Below, piece after piece: positions 1 to 14,000 of a DNA stretch of 64,000 bases. The notes below the pieces were generated by a model. The model saw only the letters and a program-made list of their open reading frames with translations. It was not told where the DNA came from and ran no database searches. The stretch's first letter is position 1. Every line of letters begins with the position of its first letter. Location: contig FN649727.1 in NCBI GenBank assembly GCA_000310025.1, positions 2,336,762 to 2,400,761 of the forward strand, in the 5' to 3' direction. This stretch comes from Ectocarpus siliculosus. Lineage: Eukaryota; Sar; Phaeophyceae; Ectocarpales; Ectocarpaceae. Both the position numbers and the translations under genes were made by a program.

Positions 1-3000
1 TCGTTTCTGATGGAGCAGGTAGCACCCACAAACAAACGAGAGGTGCCACGTAGCGCTGAGTATTGCTGAGAGCAGACAGAACCGACAGCCCGATGAGCCA
101 AGAAACTCTAAGGACCAGGCCTGTCCCCGCCTACGGAGGAACAACTACAATGGACTTAACGCGTTTAGTTTAAGTTTGGAGAAATTCGCATCCCCCCCTC
201 CACACGCGCACATTTCACCTCAACTCCTGTCCCCCGCCCTTCCCAACTCACCGCATGACGTCGCGAATTTCGGGTGGCTGTCCACAGTTGTGGGATCTCC
301 GGACTTTCCACTGCGTGCAGACCTTCCAGGCGAACAACGACGGAGAGATGCCGAAAGACAAGGCTTCCACCTCGTGCTTCGTCCACTTCAAAATGCCCCC
401 TCTCAGGTCCAACCAGGAGCAGGTGGGTTGACCACAAGCGTTTGGATCAGTTGCATCTAGATGTGTCATTGGTGGCGCTTCCTCTGCGGACCACCTCTCA
501 TAGAAATGCTGTGGTGGTGGTGATCCAGTCGAAGCAACTTTATCGTCGCATCACAATATCTCATGGTGTATCCCTTATAAGAGCTTCGGTGTTGTTGGAG
601 GGTAGGGGAGTGGTCAGCGGAAACAACTCAGAAATACTATTCTGCAATTCTGCGCCTCCCTTGTACACGGGAACCTCGAAAGACCTTACCCTCTAAGAAG
701 TGCTTGGACATTACCTCACTCTGCAAACTTCGAAGCACCATAGGCAGTTTTCTACGTCACTAGCCATGGGTGTAAGGCAAAACATGCAATCATCGCTTCC
801 GTAGACCCGTTGTGGTTGACCACCACACTGCTCGTTCCGTAGAAGAACGTGTCAAGCTAAAGCTATCTACAGTAGTAGGCTCTCTACCCATAGTGCTAAC
901 ATTGTATGACCCTCGTACTTGTTATAAAATTTTATCCTTGAAGGACGAACATCGGTTGGTTCTGGCGAGAGGAAAGCGACTGCTTCCTTTCGACCAGTAC
1001 CGCTGCAAGACGGAAGCAATCACCGACGATTTTGCTGTGACGTGCGCGTGCTTCAATCACACCTCGCTCACTATCTTGACGGCCACTGAGAAGACGGTCA
1101 AGGTACGATGCCTCCTTTGTCTTCCTTGCTAGAACCACGGCGGTGTGGTCGTGCCATCGCGCCTCCGAAAGACATGTGTGAGGCCACGATATATGTGTGC
1201 ATGGCCTTCCAAAGCACGAAGAGTAAGGTGGTACTCTGTCCTGGTGGTTTCAGTTTGAGGAATCGGGACGCACGTTCAATGACCTCCCAGAGTTTCTTGG
1301 TCTACCTGAGGGAGGGTTTAGAGGTTCCCTAAGGCTGAAAAACAGGTCATGTGAGGCGGTCTCAAAGGCTCGAGGCAAGTCGAGCAAGAAGTGATTGGCA
1401 CCTGTAAGTAGCGCCTCTGTAAGCCCACAGCTGTACAGAATCTCTTACAGATTTGCACTATGTATTGGCTTCTGTAAAAGACGCCGGGTTTCGGATTTCA
1501 CTTTGCTGAAAAACACCAATCTCTCCTTCCCTGAGTGTTCTTTGGTCCTGCTCTCTATATGCAGATCTGGGATGCCGTGGGAGGGATTCTTAAGGGGGTT
1601 TTCAAGGGCATCACTGGCGCGGATATCACGGCGGTCTGCCTAGATGACAGGTACGTTGATATACCACGCCTACATCCTACAACAAGCAGAGGTGTGGCAA
1701 TGTCAGCTGGGTAGCAAAGCCAGCTAAGTAGCTTACGCACTCACAACCGGTTACGCACAGCTTTTTTTGGCTTGGTTTTCAAGCCGCTGGTGGACTTCCA
1801 TGGCAGGCGTAGTCCGATAATTTGAATTGGAAAATTTGTGGAGTCTTGATGTCTTTATTTTGCCAGGGTACCCTCACAGCATCCGCCCTTCGCTCTACAA
1901 CGAGCTTCGAATCTGACTAGACTGTACTCCTCAGTTTGGAGCGACAAATATTGTCCCAACATCCCTTCCGGGACCAACCCGTTGTCAACTTGCGGTATTT
2001 GGTGGCCCTGAAATCTAATCAGGGAACGCAAATTCATTCTCGGCAACGCCAAGGGCGAAGTGGCAGTCTACAACTTCAGGAATGGGGCAAAGATGAAAGA
2101 CCTCGACACGCAAGCCGGGCCCATCGCCGGGCTGATATACTGCGCTCGTGAGAAGGCTGTTCTGGTCGCTTGCCAGGCAAGAAAAACGAGCCCTTACATG
2201 CTTTCGTCGAATGTCTGGTCCGCGCCTGCTCTCTATCAGCCATTTATAGCTGATTGATGTACAATGCATTGATGCGTCAAGACGGGAGAGGATTAATTTA
2301 CTCGTCAGGACGAGTCGAGAAGCCCGAAATAGAGAGTAAGAATCATATGACCCCAAAGGCAAGACATGACTTTTTCCCTACTTGAAATGTCAGTCTGTCT
2401 TGTTGGAGCGCGCCCCCCTCCGTGATTTTCCACAATTTGCAACAAACATCCAAGCAGCCCACACCTGCTCTATTTTTCTGTTATTGCGACGTTTCTCTGG
2501 TTTGATCAATCTGAAATCGCAGGACGGCGACATGGTGTGCTTCGACGAAATGGATCCGGACAAGGCAGTTGTCCTCGTCAATTTCGAAGGAGGCGGTTCG
2601 GCCTATTCCGAGGACCTGAACAATGTGGCATATTCGCATTGCAATGGCCTGGTTGCCACGAGCAGGTTCACCTCCGCATAGATTAGAAGATTTTTTTCGT
2701 GTGGCGCGCCTTGTGTTCGGGTGTGTGCTTGTTCTCGACGTGCCGGACTACGTGTCCTTGCTATGGTTCCGTGATTTACACTCAACTATATTTTTATCAT
2801 TAACCTCTGCAAAACATGTGGTATGGGACATCATCATCGATGTGGTTATTCTTGTACTTGAAGACGTTGAGACTTGAAACGGAACATCGGATCGCATATA
2901 AACTCGCTTGCTTTGCTGGTTAGCGCCTTAGCTGTAGTCCTGGAGTGACTTTACCCGTAGTTGGCGTAAATGAGGGGATATCGTTGTCTACAGCGCCATT

Positions 3001-6000
3001 GTCGTGTTGTAACACCCGCACCATACGAAGTGGAGCCGGGCTGTGTATCGTATACCCTTCATCTAATCCCCAAGCTCCATCGCTCAGAGAGTCAAGCTGC
3101 AGCGACAACGGCCGATAAAACTGTCTTGTTTTCGCTTCATATCCCGGGGATTCGTCGTCATTCGAGTGCCTCTCTCCTCTTATCTGTTTGGTTCCCATTC
3201 AATCCCGCGGGTGGCTTCTTTCTGTGGAAACTATCAACGGCTCTCAGCTGCAACCCGGAGGACGGAATTCTCATCTGGGGCTTCGGGACCGGAAGGCAGG
3301 AGCATGTCCTGGCCCACGGCAAAGCAGAAGGTGAGAGACGTATGAGGGGTGGTCGAACCATGGCTCCGAACACCTGGAACTTGTGGCAGGTAAGGTCGGG
3401 CGTTCGTGAGCTTGTTAACATAGTCTGTGACTATTCCTCCACAAGGCAGTCGCCTGCAGTGCTGTCGTTCAGCTCCTTTCTGTTGCCGTGGAGTGCTCGC
3501 CATCCATCTGTGTCTTTTACCAATGTCACGTTTTCCCGCACCGGCGGTGGACTAGGTTTGGTGAGCAGCGTGGCGTCCCTGGTATTCTTGGATCCCCACC
3601 CTCTGCTCTTGGCCACCTACTCTGACGGGACGATACGCTTGTGGGGCGTCAAGGGGAGCCCGCTCAAAGGATTGATGGTCTTGATGTTTCCCAACCAGCC
3701 ACCAAAGGAGGCGCTCTTTTGGGGAGGGGAAGATGCGGAATACCCGCTGTTGAGGTAACGAGAGGCAAAGAAGGAATCATTGACAGAGCGAGAGATAATT
3801 GTGTTTCAAGTCTCTTGGTTGAGGTGGTGGATTTGGTTCTTCTTGTGTTCGCACGCATTTACCCCTGTTTCTTGGCTCGCCCCGCCCGACGGAACACGGA
3901 ATATAACGATGATAGTAAATCAACTGTGCCAGATCTCTGACGCGCATAACGTTGTTTCCGACTAAAACACAACATTATACAGACTTCCGCCTTCCACGGC
4001 AAAGAACCCACCCACAGAGCAGAAACTCGGGACTACTGGCGCCGACCAAGGCGGTCAAGAACCGATAGGCGAAACCAAGGAAGATACAACTACCACGGCA
4101 ACTTCTGAGGTTGATGGGCGGGGGGTGGGGAAAGGCGTTGCGTTGGGGTCTATTGGCCAAGGCGGAGAGACACCTACTCAAGAAGAAGAGGATGAACAGG
4201 CATTCTCGACATGGAGGGTCCATCCTCGCATGACTCCTCGCAAAGATCAAGCCTTACAGGTCAAGAGGTTGTTAGGAAGTTGCACCCCCAAAAGTCAGTA
4301 CCTAAACCAGTAACATGATCCCGACTGATGTACGTGATAGACAGTGGCGAGAGTTGAGAAACGCTAAAATTCGAGAGACAGTGTAACCTCGATCCGAAGC
4401 GGAAGCAGCTTCCCCGTAACTGGAAACGCTCACATCGTCTTGCTACGATAGGTCGAAAAAAACAACCTCTCGCCAAACGCCTTTCATTACCGCAAACCAA
4501 CCCCAAGAAGGACTGTAGCTTACAACATTGAAGCCTTGCAAGTATCGTCATAATAACGTCACATGGACCTCGTAAAAACTGTGTCATATTACAACCTAGA
4601 TGTTCAAATCGGCAGACTAGCGCATTTCTTCGTCCAATCCCCCCAGTTCTTCATCACCATGACGTGATTTTCATGCTTATCTGCCCCACAAGGTCATCAG
4701 TACAACGTGGGACCCCGAGAGCGCTTGCCTTTTCACCGGGGATGAAACGGGAAGGCTCCGTTGTTGGAGTCTCCGCAAGGTGTTGGGAGCTCTTGGAGCA
4801 GAGTCCACGCGGGAGTCCGCGGCGGAAGAGGGCCAAGCAAGCTCTCAGGAATGCGAAACTGAGGCGACCGAGAGTCTCGGACCCGGAGGTCGGCGGGACG
4901 GAGCGGGGGCCGTGGCCGCGGGCGAGGCTGGTAGCCTATTGCGAACGGAGGTGAGCATGTCGTACACAGCGATGATGGAGACCGGAAAACAGAAAATATC
5001 TACGCCGTTCAGAAGACCGGGTTACGGATGACAAGACATGCAAACGTTGCGGGGCCGAAGGACTTGCTGTCGCTGGGGGTGGTTGTAATACGAGAGAAGT
5101 GTGTGGACGGACACCGCTCCAGACGTTTGTAACTGTGATGCTCTTCCATCTGTGATTGTTCCATTAACATAATGCTGTTCCTCAACACGGGAACTCGTGC
5201 ACCACGGTGCTACCCACTTGGGTTGACCTCCCATCCCCGAACAGTAGACTGGCGAGAAAAAACGAAGTCTGGGTTGTAGTTAGCAAGCCGGACGGCTGAA
5301 AGCCCATACAAGCAGCTCACGCTCCTCTTCAACGGTGTCCATGCCGAACCAATTGGAATGCTTTCGTTTTTTCTTATTGCACGGTAGTCTTGAACAGCCT
5401 CCGATTATGGTGAGTTCATCAGTGGCATACCCAACCTACACTTGCCAGCCTGTACCTCCCACCCACGCCTGTTTTGGCTGGGAACAACAGGACAGTGGAG
5501 CAAGGAGGGGGAGCACGGAAAGTAGGAGGAAGAGCAGTGTTAGCTTGACAATGGTGAGAAGCCGTATGGGCTCAACCCAGCAAGCAGGAACTTTGTACGT
5601 GCGTTGCTGATGCTCGATACAGTGAGTCATTGCCTCATGCACCAACGAGTTATCTGCAATTTTTCTTGATTTTGGGACTTGCGCTGGCGGTCCCTGCCAA
5701 GGAACCAACCTGTGACTGTTGGTCGTTGGATTCCTCTTCAACATTTGGAAGGACAGAAACACTCAATTAATCTCGTGAACTACACTTGATCAGAAATTTC
5801 TTTTTTTACCTAGTCTCCATTTTTCGGTGCATTGGGTTGTGAGTTCAAACTACAGCGCGCTTGGAATGCGAATGCGCCTCTCTTTTGCTTGGTATTGGTA
5901 GATCTTTGTTGAAATTGTCTACCTACCGTATTTGGTATTGAAAAGTGACCCAGCCAACGTAAGTGAAAACACGACAACGTCCTCCGGTCGCCCTCTGGAT

Positions 6001-9000
6001 CTTCCCTCCCGTTACACCCCCTCTATCAAAGTCACCACTCTCCGTCACCAGGGTCACGAAACATATGGTAGATTTCCTGTGGGGCGCGGAGAGCGCGCAC
6101 GAAGATTCCATCGGGCTGGTCGTCCTCGTGTCTACAGACCCCCCTGCTCTGTTGACGAGCGGTGCGGACCGCTGCGTAAAGGCCTGGAGGCTCGATGGTA
6201 GGCCGCAGGGGATGCTCCTGCAAGGGCTGGCGCCTCACGCGCCAAACCCACGGTGGTCCTTCAGGTGTGCCTTGTGATTTATTCACCTCAGCTTGCTTGC
6301 TTTGTGCAGCACGTGGGTTTGCGATGGCGGTGGGCACCGTCATATACGCTGGTGAAAGCGCACTTCGAAATTTCGTGTGGTTCCTCTCGAAAGCGTCGTT
6401 AGCTGTACATACCACTTCTCCCCAACAACAAACAACCAAATACGTGGAATTGCCTCATACCGTGGTGGTTCACTTCGACAACAGAAACCCAGTAGAGGGT
6501 ACGCAATCATGGCATCAACATTCGGAATAGCGCGTAATACATAGTCCCTGCCTTCTTCGCATTCGCCCGGGCCTGCCTTCAGCGTCAACGTTGAAGCTCT
6601 GGCTCAAGCAGAAAACGCCGAAGCTAGAACTGTGCTGTCAGCGATGAAGGAGCGCGCCGCCAACAACCGTCTCGCAGCGCAAGAGGCCGCAGAAGCTGCA
6701 AGGTTCCCCGACCCTGACCCACAGCGTCGCTACCACCATCACCACCACTACCACCACCAACAGCAGCATCGTCGTAAACGCAGTAGCACCGGTGGTGTCT
6801 CTCTTCCACCTGCGGAACCGTCCCCGCTGAAGCAGGCTCAGCTGTTGCGGCAGCGCAAAGAAAATACAGCGGCAATGGCACGGGCTGCTGTAGAGAAAGG
6901 GTCTAAAATTGGTGGTGATGGAAGAAGTGACGGGCAACCGATGCCGGAGGCGGAGGTCAGTGAAGGCGGCTCGGAGGTCACGTTCACTTCTTCACGAGAG
7001 GTCATGCGTCACGCGGCGTTGCAGGCGATGTCGGAAAGCATGGGGAATTATCGCAAGAGCGACTCCTGCAGCGACTGGACAAGGTGCATATCGGCCATGC
7101 TGAAACACTTCCTCCGACGTTTTTCGTTCATCGCTGTTCGATGGGAAAATATGCGTTGATACACGAATACCGTAATATGAAGTTGTACCAGTACCTAAAC
7201 CAGTAAAGCGATCCGGACTGATACACCCAGCAAACAGATACGAGATTTGATTTGTTTTTTGCGCCCCCAATGGCTTCCTCGAAGGACATGACGGTATCTT
7301 TAACCAATTACACCCGTCTCTCGCCCGCTCCTCGATTTGCTCGAACATCAACACAACTTTAATGGACAAGCTCCACGTCATCTTCAAGGTCTTCTTATAC
7401 TAGGTTCAAGGGTCGTCCGTCAGTAGTACCCCCCGCTCCCGGTAGACGGCGAGGGAGGCCTGCAGCCGGCCTTTCGGCTGTCGTTGATCGCGTTGGCAAG
7501 GTAGGAACATGCGCACATAGGAGTTCGTTCTACTGTTTAGAGCATGTTGTGGAGGTACCACGAACACGTAGTCGGAGACACGATACCTCCCAAGCGCAGA
7601 GAAACGTAAAAGCAACAACCGAAGAACACGCGGACGCTGCTCCTTGCACCACGGGTTTTGGTACCTACAGGAGCAGCGAGGGCCGCACGCGTGGCCCGAA
7701 TACACGCAGAAGGGGTTGTACCCTACTCCTACCCCCCACCGAGATACCAATACTAATGTCTTCTTTCGTGGCAGTTTCGATACGAAAGCCTAGAGATATG
7801 CCACAACCGGCGCAGAGATCCAAGTTATGAGAGCATCATTTATCTTTGCCCTCGCTCTGTTCATACTTCTTATTCTCCCACATTTGTCCATCGCATTGTT
7901 CCACAGCTAGCCCCAAATCCTTCGCTCTGTCCCCAACCTATTCAAATCTCGCTGCATACAGCTGCTGGATCAAGCGGAGAGCTTCTCAGCTGAGCATACC
8001 AACCGTTTCGGTGGTCGTCGGTCGAATCTATCGGATTTTGCCCAAGGAGCATTGCTTGCAGATCCGCGCAGGATCCCCCCCCCTAGTACAAAAAAAAGTG
8101 CTGATACTGCGATGACATTTCGATCGGCTGTGCTGGGTGAAACGGCGAGTGGAAGCGGAGGCGGTAGCCAAGCCAGCAAATCAGAACCGCGGGGGGGGCG
8201 ATGAGATACATAAACGAGGGTAGTTGGCTCTCGACCCGACGTTGAGAATAACTTCATGTTGGAAGCACATTGTGTTAATGCTGAGCCGACGGTGTTAGTT
8301 ACGGGTTGACGGGCTTGGGGATTGTTAGTGCAACATTCCCAGCTTGTCGTCATTGGCACAGGGCCGGCAACAAACCTAGTGTCAGTGATCCACGCCGTCT
8401 CTCAGAAACACGGAAAGGGCAGTATCTGAGTTATAAGGTAGGTCCATGTCTGTATGACGTTAGTATCCACATGATACCCAACAGAACGACCAAACGATTT
8501 GCGTCTTTTTTTTATAACAAGCACGACGAGCAGTTGTATCCACGCGGCTGTGAGCAGCGCATGATATTGCAAAGAGGGTGGTGCATCTCTGGCGGTGCAT
8601 CTCTGGCACACGACACTGTGCCGATAGCAGACGTCTCTCCAGGTTTGAATGAGCCGTGTAGGACAAATAAGCCTTTCCCAACCAAGGGTCACCGACGGCC
8701 GCCCTGGGTACCGTCGCAAACCTACTCTCTTCTAACTGCAAATCCAGTATCTACCATCTTTGCGGTCTTAGGACTTACCTCGTCAATTGTTCGTGTGACT
8801 GTGTTGCCGTTGCAGCTTTAAAATACCCTTGTACTTTGTTCCGTGCATCTTATCGACTGAGAGATCCCCATTTTCTGTGGCTTGCTCTTTGTGGCAATAA
8901 CGGTGGATAGAACAATTCCCCAAGGATCCAGACTATCCACGTACAAAAAAGTCAATCAACTACGGTAGTTCATCGCCTTCCTCAAGCATGCTAGATCCAA

Positions 9001-9413
9001 TCTCTATGTCAGTCGTATCCACGAATTAATGACAATGCCCCCGTTAGTAGTTCGGCACCAAACCAAAGTCTGCTCCCACCACATCATCGGGCATACACCG
9101 TTTTTCACATTCTGGTGCCAATTTTCACTAGCCAGAACCAGCAGTCCCGACGGAGCAGGACGAGCTCCTCGTAAACGTCATTGGGTACCGCCGCGCCCAC
9201 GGCACCTATCGACAAATGTCGTACGGAAATCCCTCAAGAAAACCGGGGGGAAATGAAGGCTCACCCTTGGCAGCTCCTGCACCCACGGAGGCAAGCGATC
9301 TGAAGCAATTGGTGTTCGGGCAGTCGCGGGGAGCCGGCAGTACTGGCAAACCTAGATTGACGTACGACTTCGATACGTTCGAGGCTACCCATGCCTCCAT
9401 TATATGTAGCTGA
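1..9413 (+). CDS. Large WD40-repeat protein, probably axonemal (5' end outside window)
   Basis: I see a multi-exon WD40 beta-propeller protein. Exons that join in phase: 288-422, 944-1102, 1565-1650, 2023-2176 (GC donor), 2523-2665, 3248-3330, 3556-3754, 3983-4259, 4693-4950, about 6032-6264, 6583-7083, 7911-8136 and 9142-9413 (stop TGA). A small exon at 5902-5958 is possible, and bases 1-18 may end an earlier exon. WD signatures include KTVKIWD (made by joining 1102 to 1565), TGDETGRLRCWSL, SDGTIRLWGV and TSGADRCVKAWRLDG. The order of repeats resembles the WDR49/WDR64/WDR95 group as I remember it; that group is linked to cilia, so a flagellar role is inference. The tail after the propeller is charged with a His-rich stretch (6735-6780). 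The frame breaks in a G-run at 7042-7045: one extra G would restore a helical reading ending LLQRLDK and make the next junction phase 0. If the last join is wrong, the gene would instead stop at 8204. A scaffold role is likely; partners are unknown. Confidence 0.72.
2177..2522 (+). other. GC-AG intron in the WD40 gene
   Basis: The upstream exon ends CAG and is followed by gcaaga, with no usable GT nearby. Joining 2176 to 2523 keeps the frame and produces a normal WD repeat (VACQ then DGDMVCFD). The extended match to the GC-donor consensus supports a real non-canonical intron. Confidence 0.6.
4296..4329 (+). repeat. Dispersed 34-base repeat, copy 1 (intron of the WD40 gene)
   Basis: The 34 bases start CAGTACCTAAACCAGTAA and match 7189-7222 at 30 of 34 positions in the same orientation. 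Both copies sit in introns of the same gene. They may be remnants of a short mobile element; no terminal repeats or coding potential are visible. Confidence 0.6.
7189..7222 (+). repeat. Dispersed 34-base repeat, copy 2 (intron of the WD40 gene)
   Basis: This is the direct-orientation partner of 4296-4329, with four mismatches clustered in the second half. It lies just after the donor at 7084, in the intron that ends at 7910. Confidence 0.6.
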
Positions 9414-11006
9414 GTCTTTCGGGTGTTCGGGGAGTCAAGTGGGCCAAAGCTCCTTTCATCCGGAGGGTGGAAATAGAAAATCCGGAATGCCAGGGATATC
9501 TGCACGGCCGCAGCGAGCAAGGATGTCAATGTGCCGTGGCACATGGGTTTTCTTGAGGGCGGAGGTTCATGGTGTCGTGGCCCAAGGGCTGATGGAGGTA
9601 GCCAGGTTACATGCGGCCCCTAATCTGGGAGTAAGGGGTACGTGGCCTGGTTCGTGATAACAACGACGAGACCCCGGGCATAGTAGGGGCGGGTGGATAA
9701 ACAGTAACATTTACCATGTCTTTAGCGCGGAGCACTGCTGAGGAGAGAAGCATTGAGCGAGACGGAGATGATGTGTGTGGGTAGAAAAATCGTTGAGGTT
9801 TCTTTCCCATCTTGTTAAGCCGTTCTCAGGCCTTCCGGGTTTGGAGGATGGTCTGCGTGGTCGGTGGTAGTTTCAACGATGAACACCCCGGCTTGGTTGG
9901 GGTACGAGAATGGATCTCTTCCAAGTGTGTTATGTTATTCGTTGCAGGGGTACTCTATTTTGCACAATTCGGTCAGCCTCCGAGGCTGAGAGAGACTCTG
10001 TTTTATTTCTTGGCGATTGTTCCTGTGCCATGGTTTATCGCTTTCAAATTTCTCGCTCGTAGGAATTCTTCGTGTTTTGTGGAGCATTTGTCTTATCGAA
10101 ACGAAGGGATCCACACCTGTTGGTGGACCATAGTCCAGTGTAGGCAATTTTTTGCATTAACCCGTACGCCCGAGAAATTCATTTATTGCTCTTCTTTGCT
10201 TTACTAAAGAGAGTACTTCGAAGTATATATCAGAAAGGTTTCTAAAACACATACCACCAATCAGACGCACCCACATAAGTTGCCGGCATGACATAAGGCC
10301 CATGGAGCAAACAAGAACTATGAACGACCCCCCCGGTGTTCACGAATAGCCCCAAGTCTCCATGCACAAAGAAGAAAGTAACTGCAGATTATAGCCGCTT
10401 CATCCCCCACCCAGAAAAAGTGTCACAAGACCAGAACACATGTTACATGTGCCGGATTGCCACCCAGCTCGCGGGGCGCAACCTCACAGGAGCTTTGCAG
10501 TCCCACACCACCCTTCGTGCTTGTTCGTCCTCTGGAGGGATTACTCCTCCCATTGTCGATAGAAAGCCGTAGGTGCGTTCTGAACAACGCAAGAGGGGAT
10601 CGATGAGGGCCCTGGCTTCATCCAAGCACGTCTCGTTTGTCACCTGGATCAGAAGGTGGCGCAGTGATGTATCACAGATGGAGCGAAATTGTCGCAAAGG
10701 AAAGTCACAATTGCCAGGCAATCCCAAGGGCAGTGAATGGTGTGCTAGGCCGGCCAAATGCGAGGGTAAAGGAGGTGTGGAGCAGCCCCGAAGGATATAC
10801 CCAGGTGTCCAAAGGGGGAAGTTTCCCCAAAAGCGGAAAGTGCCCAAAGGGGGAAGTGTTTACAGCATGTACATTATTGTCAATATCATGGGGTATTCGC
10901 ACCCCATAACAAAATAATACCATGTACATAGTTAAAACCTTTGGGGCTTCATGCCCCGCAGTGCGCAAGTACAGCATCACATGAAAAATAAACGGATCCT
11001 TCTCTT
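9414..11006. other. Convergent spacer between the WD40 and LRR genes
   Basis: About 1.6 kb lies between two 3' ends. I see no convincing coding exon; open frames here are short and lack splice signals or recognisable motifs. It probably holds the two 3' untranslated regions. Confidence 0.5.
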
Positions 11007-14000
11007 CTAGACTAGTGGAAATGTCCTCAAGCAACCCACCGTAATGCTTCCGATGATGTTGTCCTTGCGTCCGAAGGAAACCTGTATGCTTGTCTCTTGC
11101 CCCGGAGCTAGCTTTACAGACGGCTCTCCTCCCTGAACCATGTGCGAAAGACACAATGTCAGAAATCGACCGCTACCATTGCTATTTTGATTGTTGGCCG
11201 TGCCCCTCCTGCTTTTTAGGGTACGCGGAGGCGTTTCTCGCCCTTTTGCCACAGCTTTCTTGGTGGTGATGAGACGTTTTGGATAGATTAATGCTTGAAG
11301 GTAAAAATAAAAAATGCCGCGCAGCTTATTGGGTTCGAATTACATACTATCGCCCTTTCAAAACGCCACTTACTTCTTGAAAGTAGGGTTCCGACACCCG
11401 TAACACTCACTTGTGGAACACCCGTAGCCTTCGTTTGCTGTCCGGTTTCCACACCCTTGGACAGGAAATTCTGTGAGTCAATCGATCTTTGCACCTAGAA
11501 CAAACCACAACAGAGTCAAGGTGGACCGCGGAAATGCGGCGCTTGCAATCAGGGATATGAAAACACCAAACCCAGTTCGACCCTTGTCATGATAGCATGC
11601 AGCTCATTGCTATAGCAGAGGCTTGACCTTGAACTCTCTAATGTAAGTCTGTCCTGTTCCTTTTGAGTTAGATAATCATTGACGAGTGCTTTGTACCCTC
11701 CACGAGAAAGTGGAATTCGTGTGACGACGAAGAAAATGTTGTTTCTTGTCAACACTAAGGATGTTCAGCAATGTTTGTGTGTTCGGCAGTATACTTCCAC
11801 ACGGCAACGCTTACCTGCCCTACCAGATCGCGAACAGGCCTCTTGGGTCTACCCATGGCATAGTCGATCTCGATCAGAGTGTCAATGCTCAGGTGGTTGT
11901 CCTGGCAGAGTAGAATGCCGAGGGTGTTGTTCGCTTCCACAGCTCGTGCCACGGCTCGAAACGAAGTGTCTGTTCCCCCACACCCTGACAAGTCCAACTC
12001 CAGCAAAGTTCTACGTGCACGCGGACGGGAAGGTCGCGTTCGTCAGAAACGGCATCCTTGTTGACTTTATGTACATTTTGATAGGTTTATTCCTATGACA
12101 TCGGGGACCCTGTGACATTTTCAGCACACGAGTATGTTGTGCTCCCCTCGCCTTTGTCGGGCACTTGCAAAGTACAATGTGGGTTTTCAGGGACACGCGT
12201 GGAATCTATAAATACAAGAATATCTCACGCGCTTCCGCTTCTTAGTAAGGTTATTCTGTGCCGTTGTGTACTCAGGTGGCACTACCAAACTCTGAGCGGG
12301 GTATCCATCTCACGAGTTCTTAGCAATCGCAGTGGCCAGTGCTGCCAAGCCCGTGGCACCGAGATGATTGTTGGAGATGTCGAGACTGAGAAGGGCATCA
12401 TTGGAGAGAAGCATGGCGGCGATGGCCTTACCACCGGCAGCTTTCAACAAATTGCACGGGAGGAGCAACCTGCAATGATATAAAAACAAGGATTAACCGC
12501 AGGGAACCAATACACGCCGTCAACGTTGTGCCGGAAGGTGAGCTGGCTGTGATTGCGAAGAGGAACGAATATTACGTTCGCACTAGTGGAGATAGCTCCT
12601 TTTCTTGGCGAGGAAGTGCAAGTCTCGGATGCCATATTTCTGGCATCAGAGGCGCTGGCGATTCGTCAGAGACCATGATCAGCACGAACAAAAGCCATTT
12701 TCAAACAAGCCACGCTGCAAACGCGACTCGCTAGTGCTCCCGTTTTCTGTTGCAAAAGTTCAGTTCAAAGCACTGGGTCTGTAGTTGGCTTATTGCCAAT
12801 ATTTTCACCTTCTGAGAGCGTGGTTATCCGCAAGTACGCGGGCTAGTGCCGATGCGCCGTCGTTTCCTATGGTGTTGTGCCCAAGACACAGCGTCTCGAG
12901 GTGCAGAGATGTTTGTAGCGCGTTCGCGATTTCTTTCGCTCCATTGTCACTCACGCCACATCCGCCAACGTACAAACCTGTTGAGAATCAGTGCCACAAA
13001 ATGAGGGGTTATTTCCTAGGCGCCCGTACCTTCACGTACCAAGAGTAAAGACTCCTCTTCAGCTTTCGGACTATACTCTACATGATCAGTTTTAAAGCAT
13101 TCCGGTGACAAATGCGGTAAACCTACACACTTGTTTATTTTTTGGCGGTATCGGTATAAACCGGGGTACTTAACACGACGAAAAAGGTCGGTAAGGAGAA
13201 CCATCGTTACTGGAACATCCCCTCGCAGCATAAGTTACTGTGGTTGCATCGCGACGAGATTCCACAGCTTGGTACCAACTCAATATACCGTAGGGTCACC
13301 TCGCAATCGTCGTCCAGCTACAGCACCCTTCACCAAAGGTGATACGCCTGCGTTCCCCAAGGAGTTTCCTGAAAGATGCAGCTCGCGCAACGCCGGAGAG
13401 TTCGCAAGGGCTGCCGCCACACCCTCTGCCCCAGCGACCCCAACGCGATTGCTGTCAAACATGGTAGCAAGCATCGACACGGCCTTACAAGTTACGAGAG
13501 TGCGTGTGTAGCAGATCTGTAATAGAATTGTTTTCGGCGGTTCTCCGGCCGATCCACGCTGAAACCGCGCGTTGCCGTACATCCACACACCTTGCACATA
13601 CTCTTACCGTACGTACTGGAGGTAGATCTGGTACTACATTTAACACGTAATACGATTACGTGTGGTTCATGATAGCACTACTTACACCTTTTCACAAGGC
13701 AATAGAGCCACAACACATCGAACTGATAGGTACTTACGTTCTTGCTTTGATCGCACCTGCTTAACCATAGGTCAAGGAGAAACCCCCCGCTAGGTCCCAC
13801 GGCGGAATCCACAATTGCGATTGCGCCGGCGTCGCCGATGAGGTTACCGGTAAGATTGAGTTGCTCCAATACAGCATTGCCGAGAAGACCTTGAGCTAGA
13901 GCGGCCGCGCCTGATTCACAAGGCAGAGCTCGAAACCACGGCGATGAAATGACGATGGTATCGGGTCGTGTTGGTGGCCATTGGCGCGCCTTACCCTCTC

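Noticed and set aside
8820-8831. Candidate poly(A) or TATA elements in AT-rich patches
   Set aside because: Such short AT motifs occur throughout spacers and introns; none is placed in a way that separates it from background.
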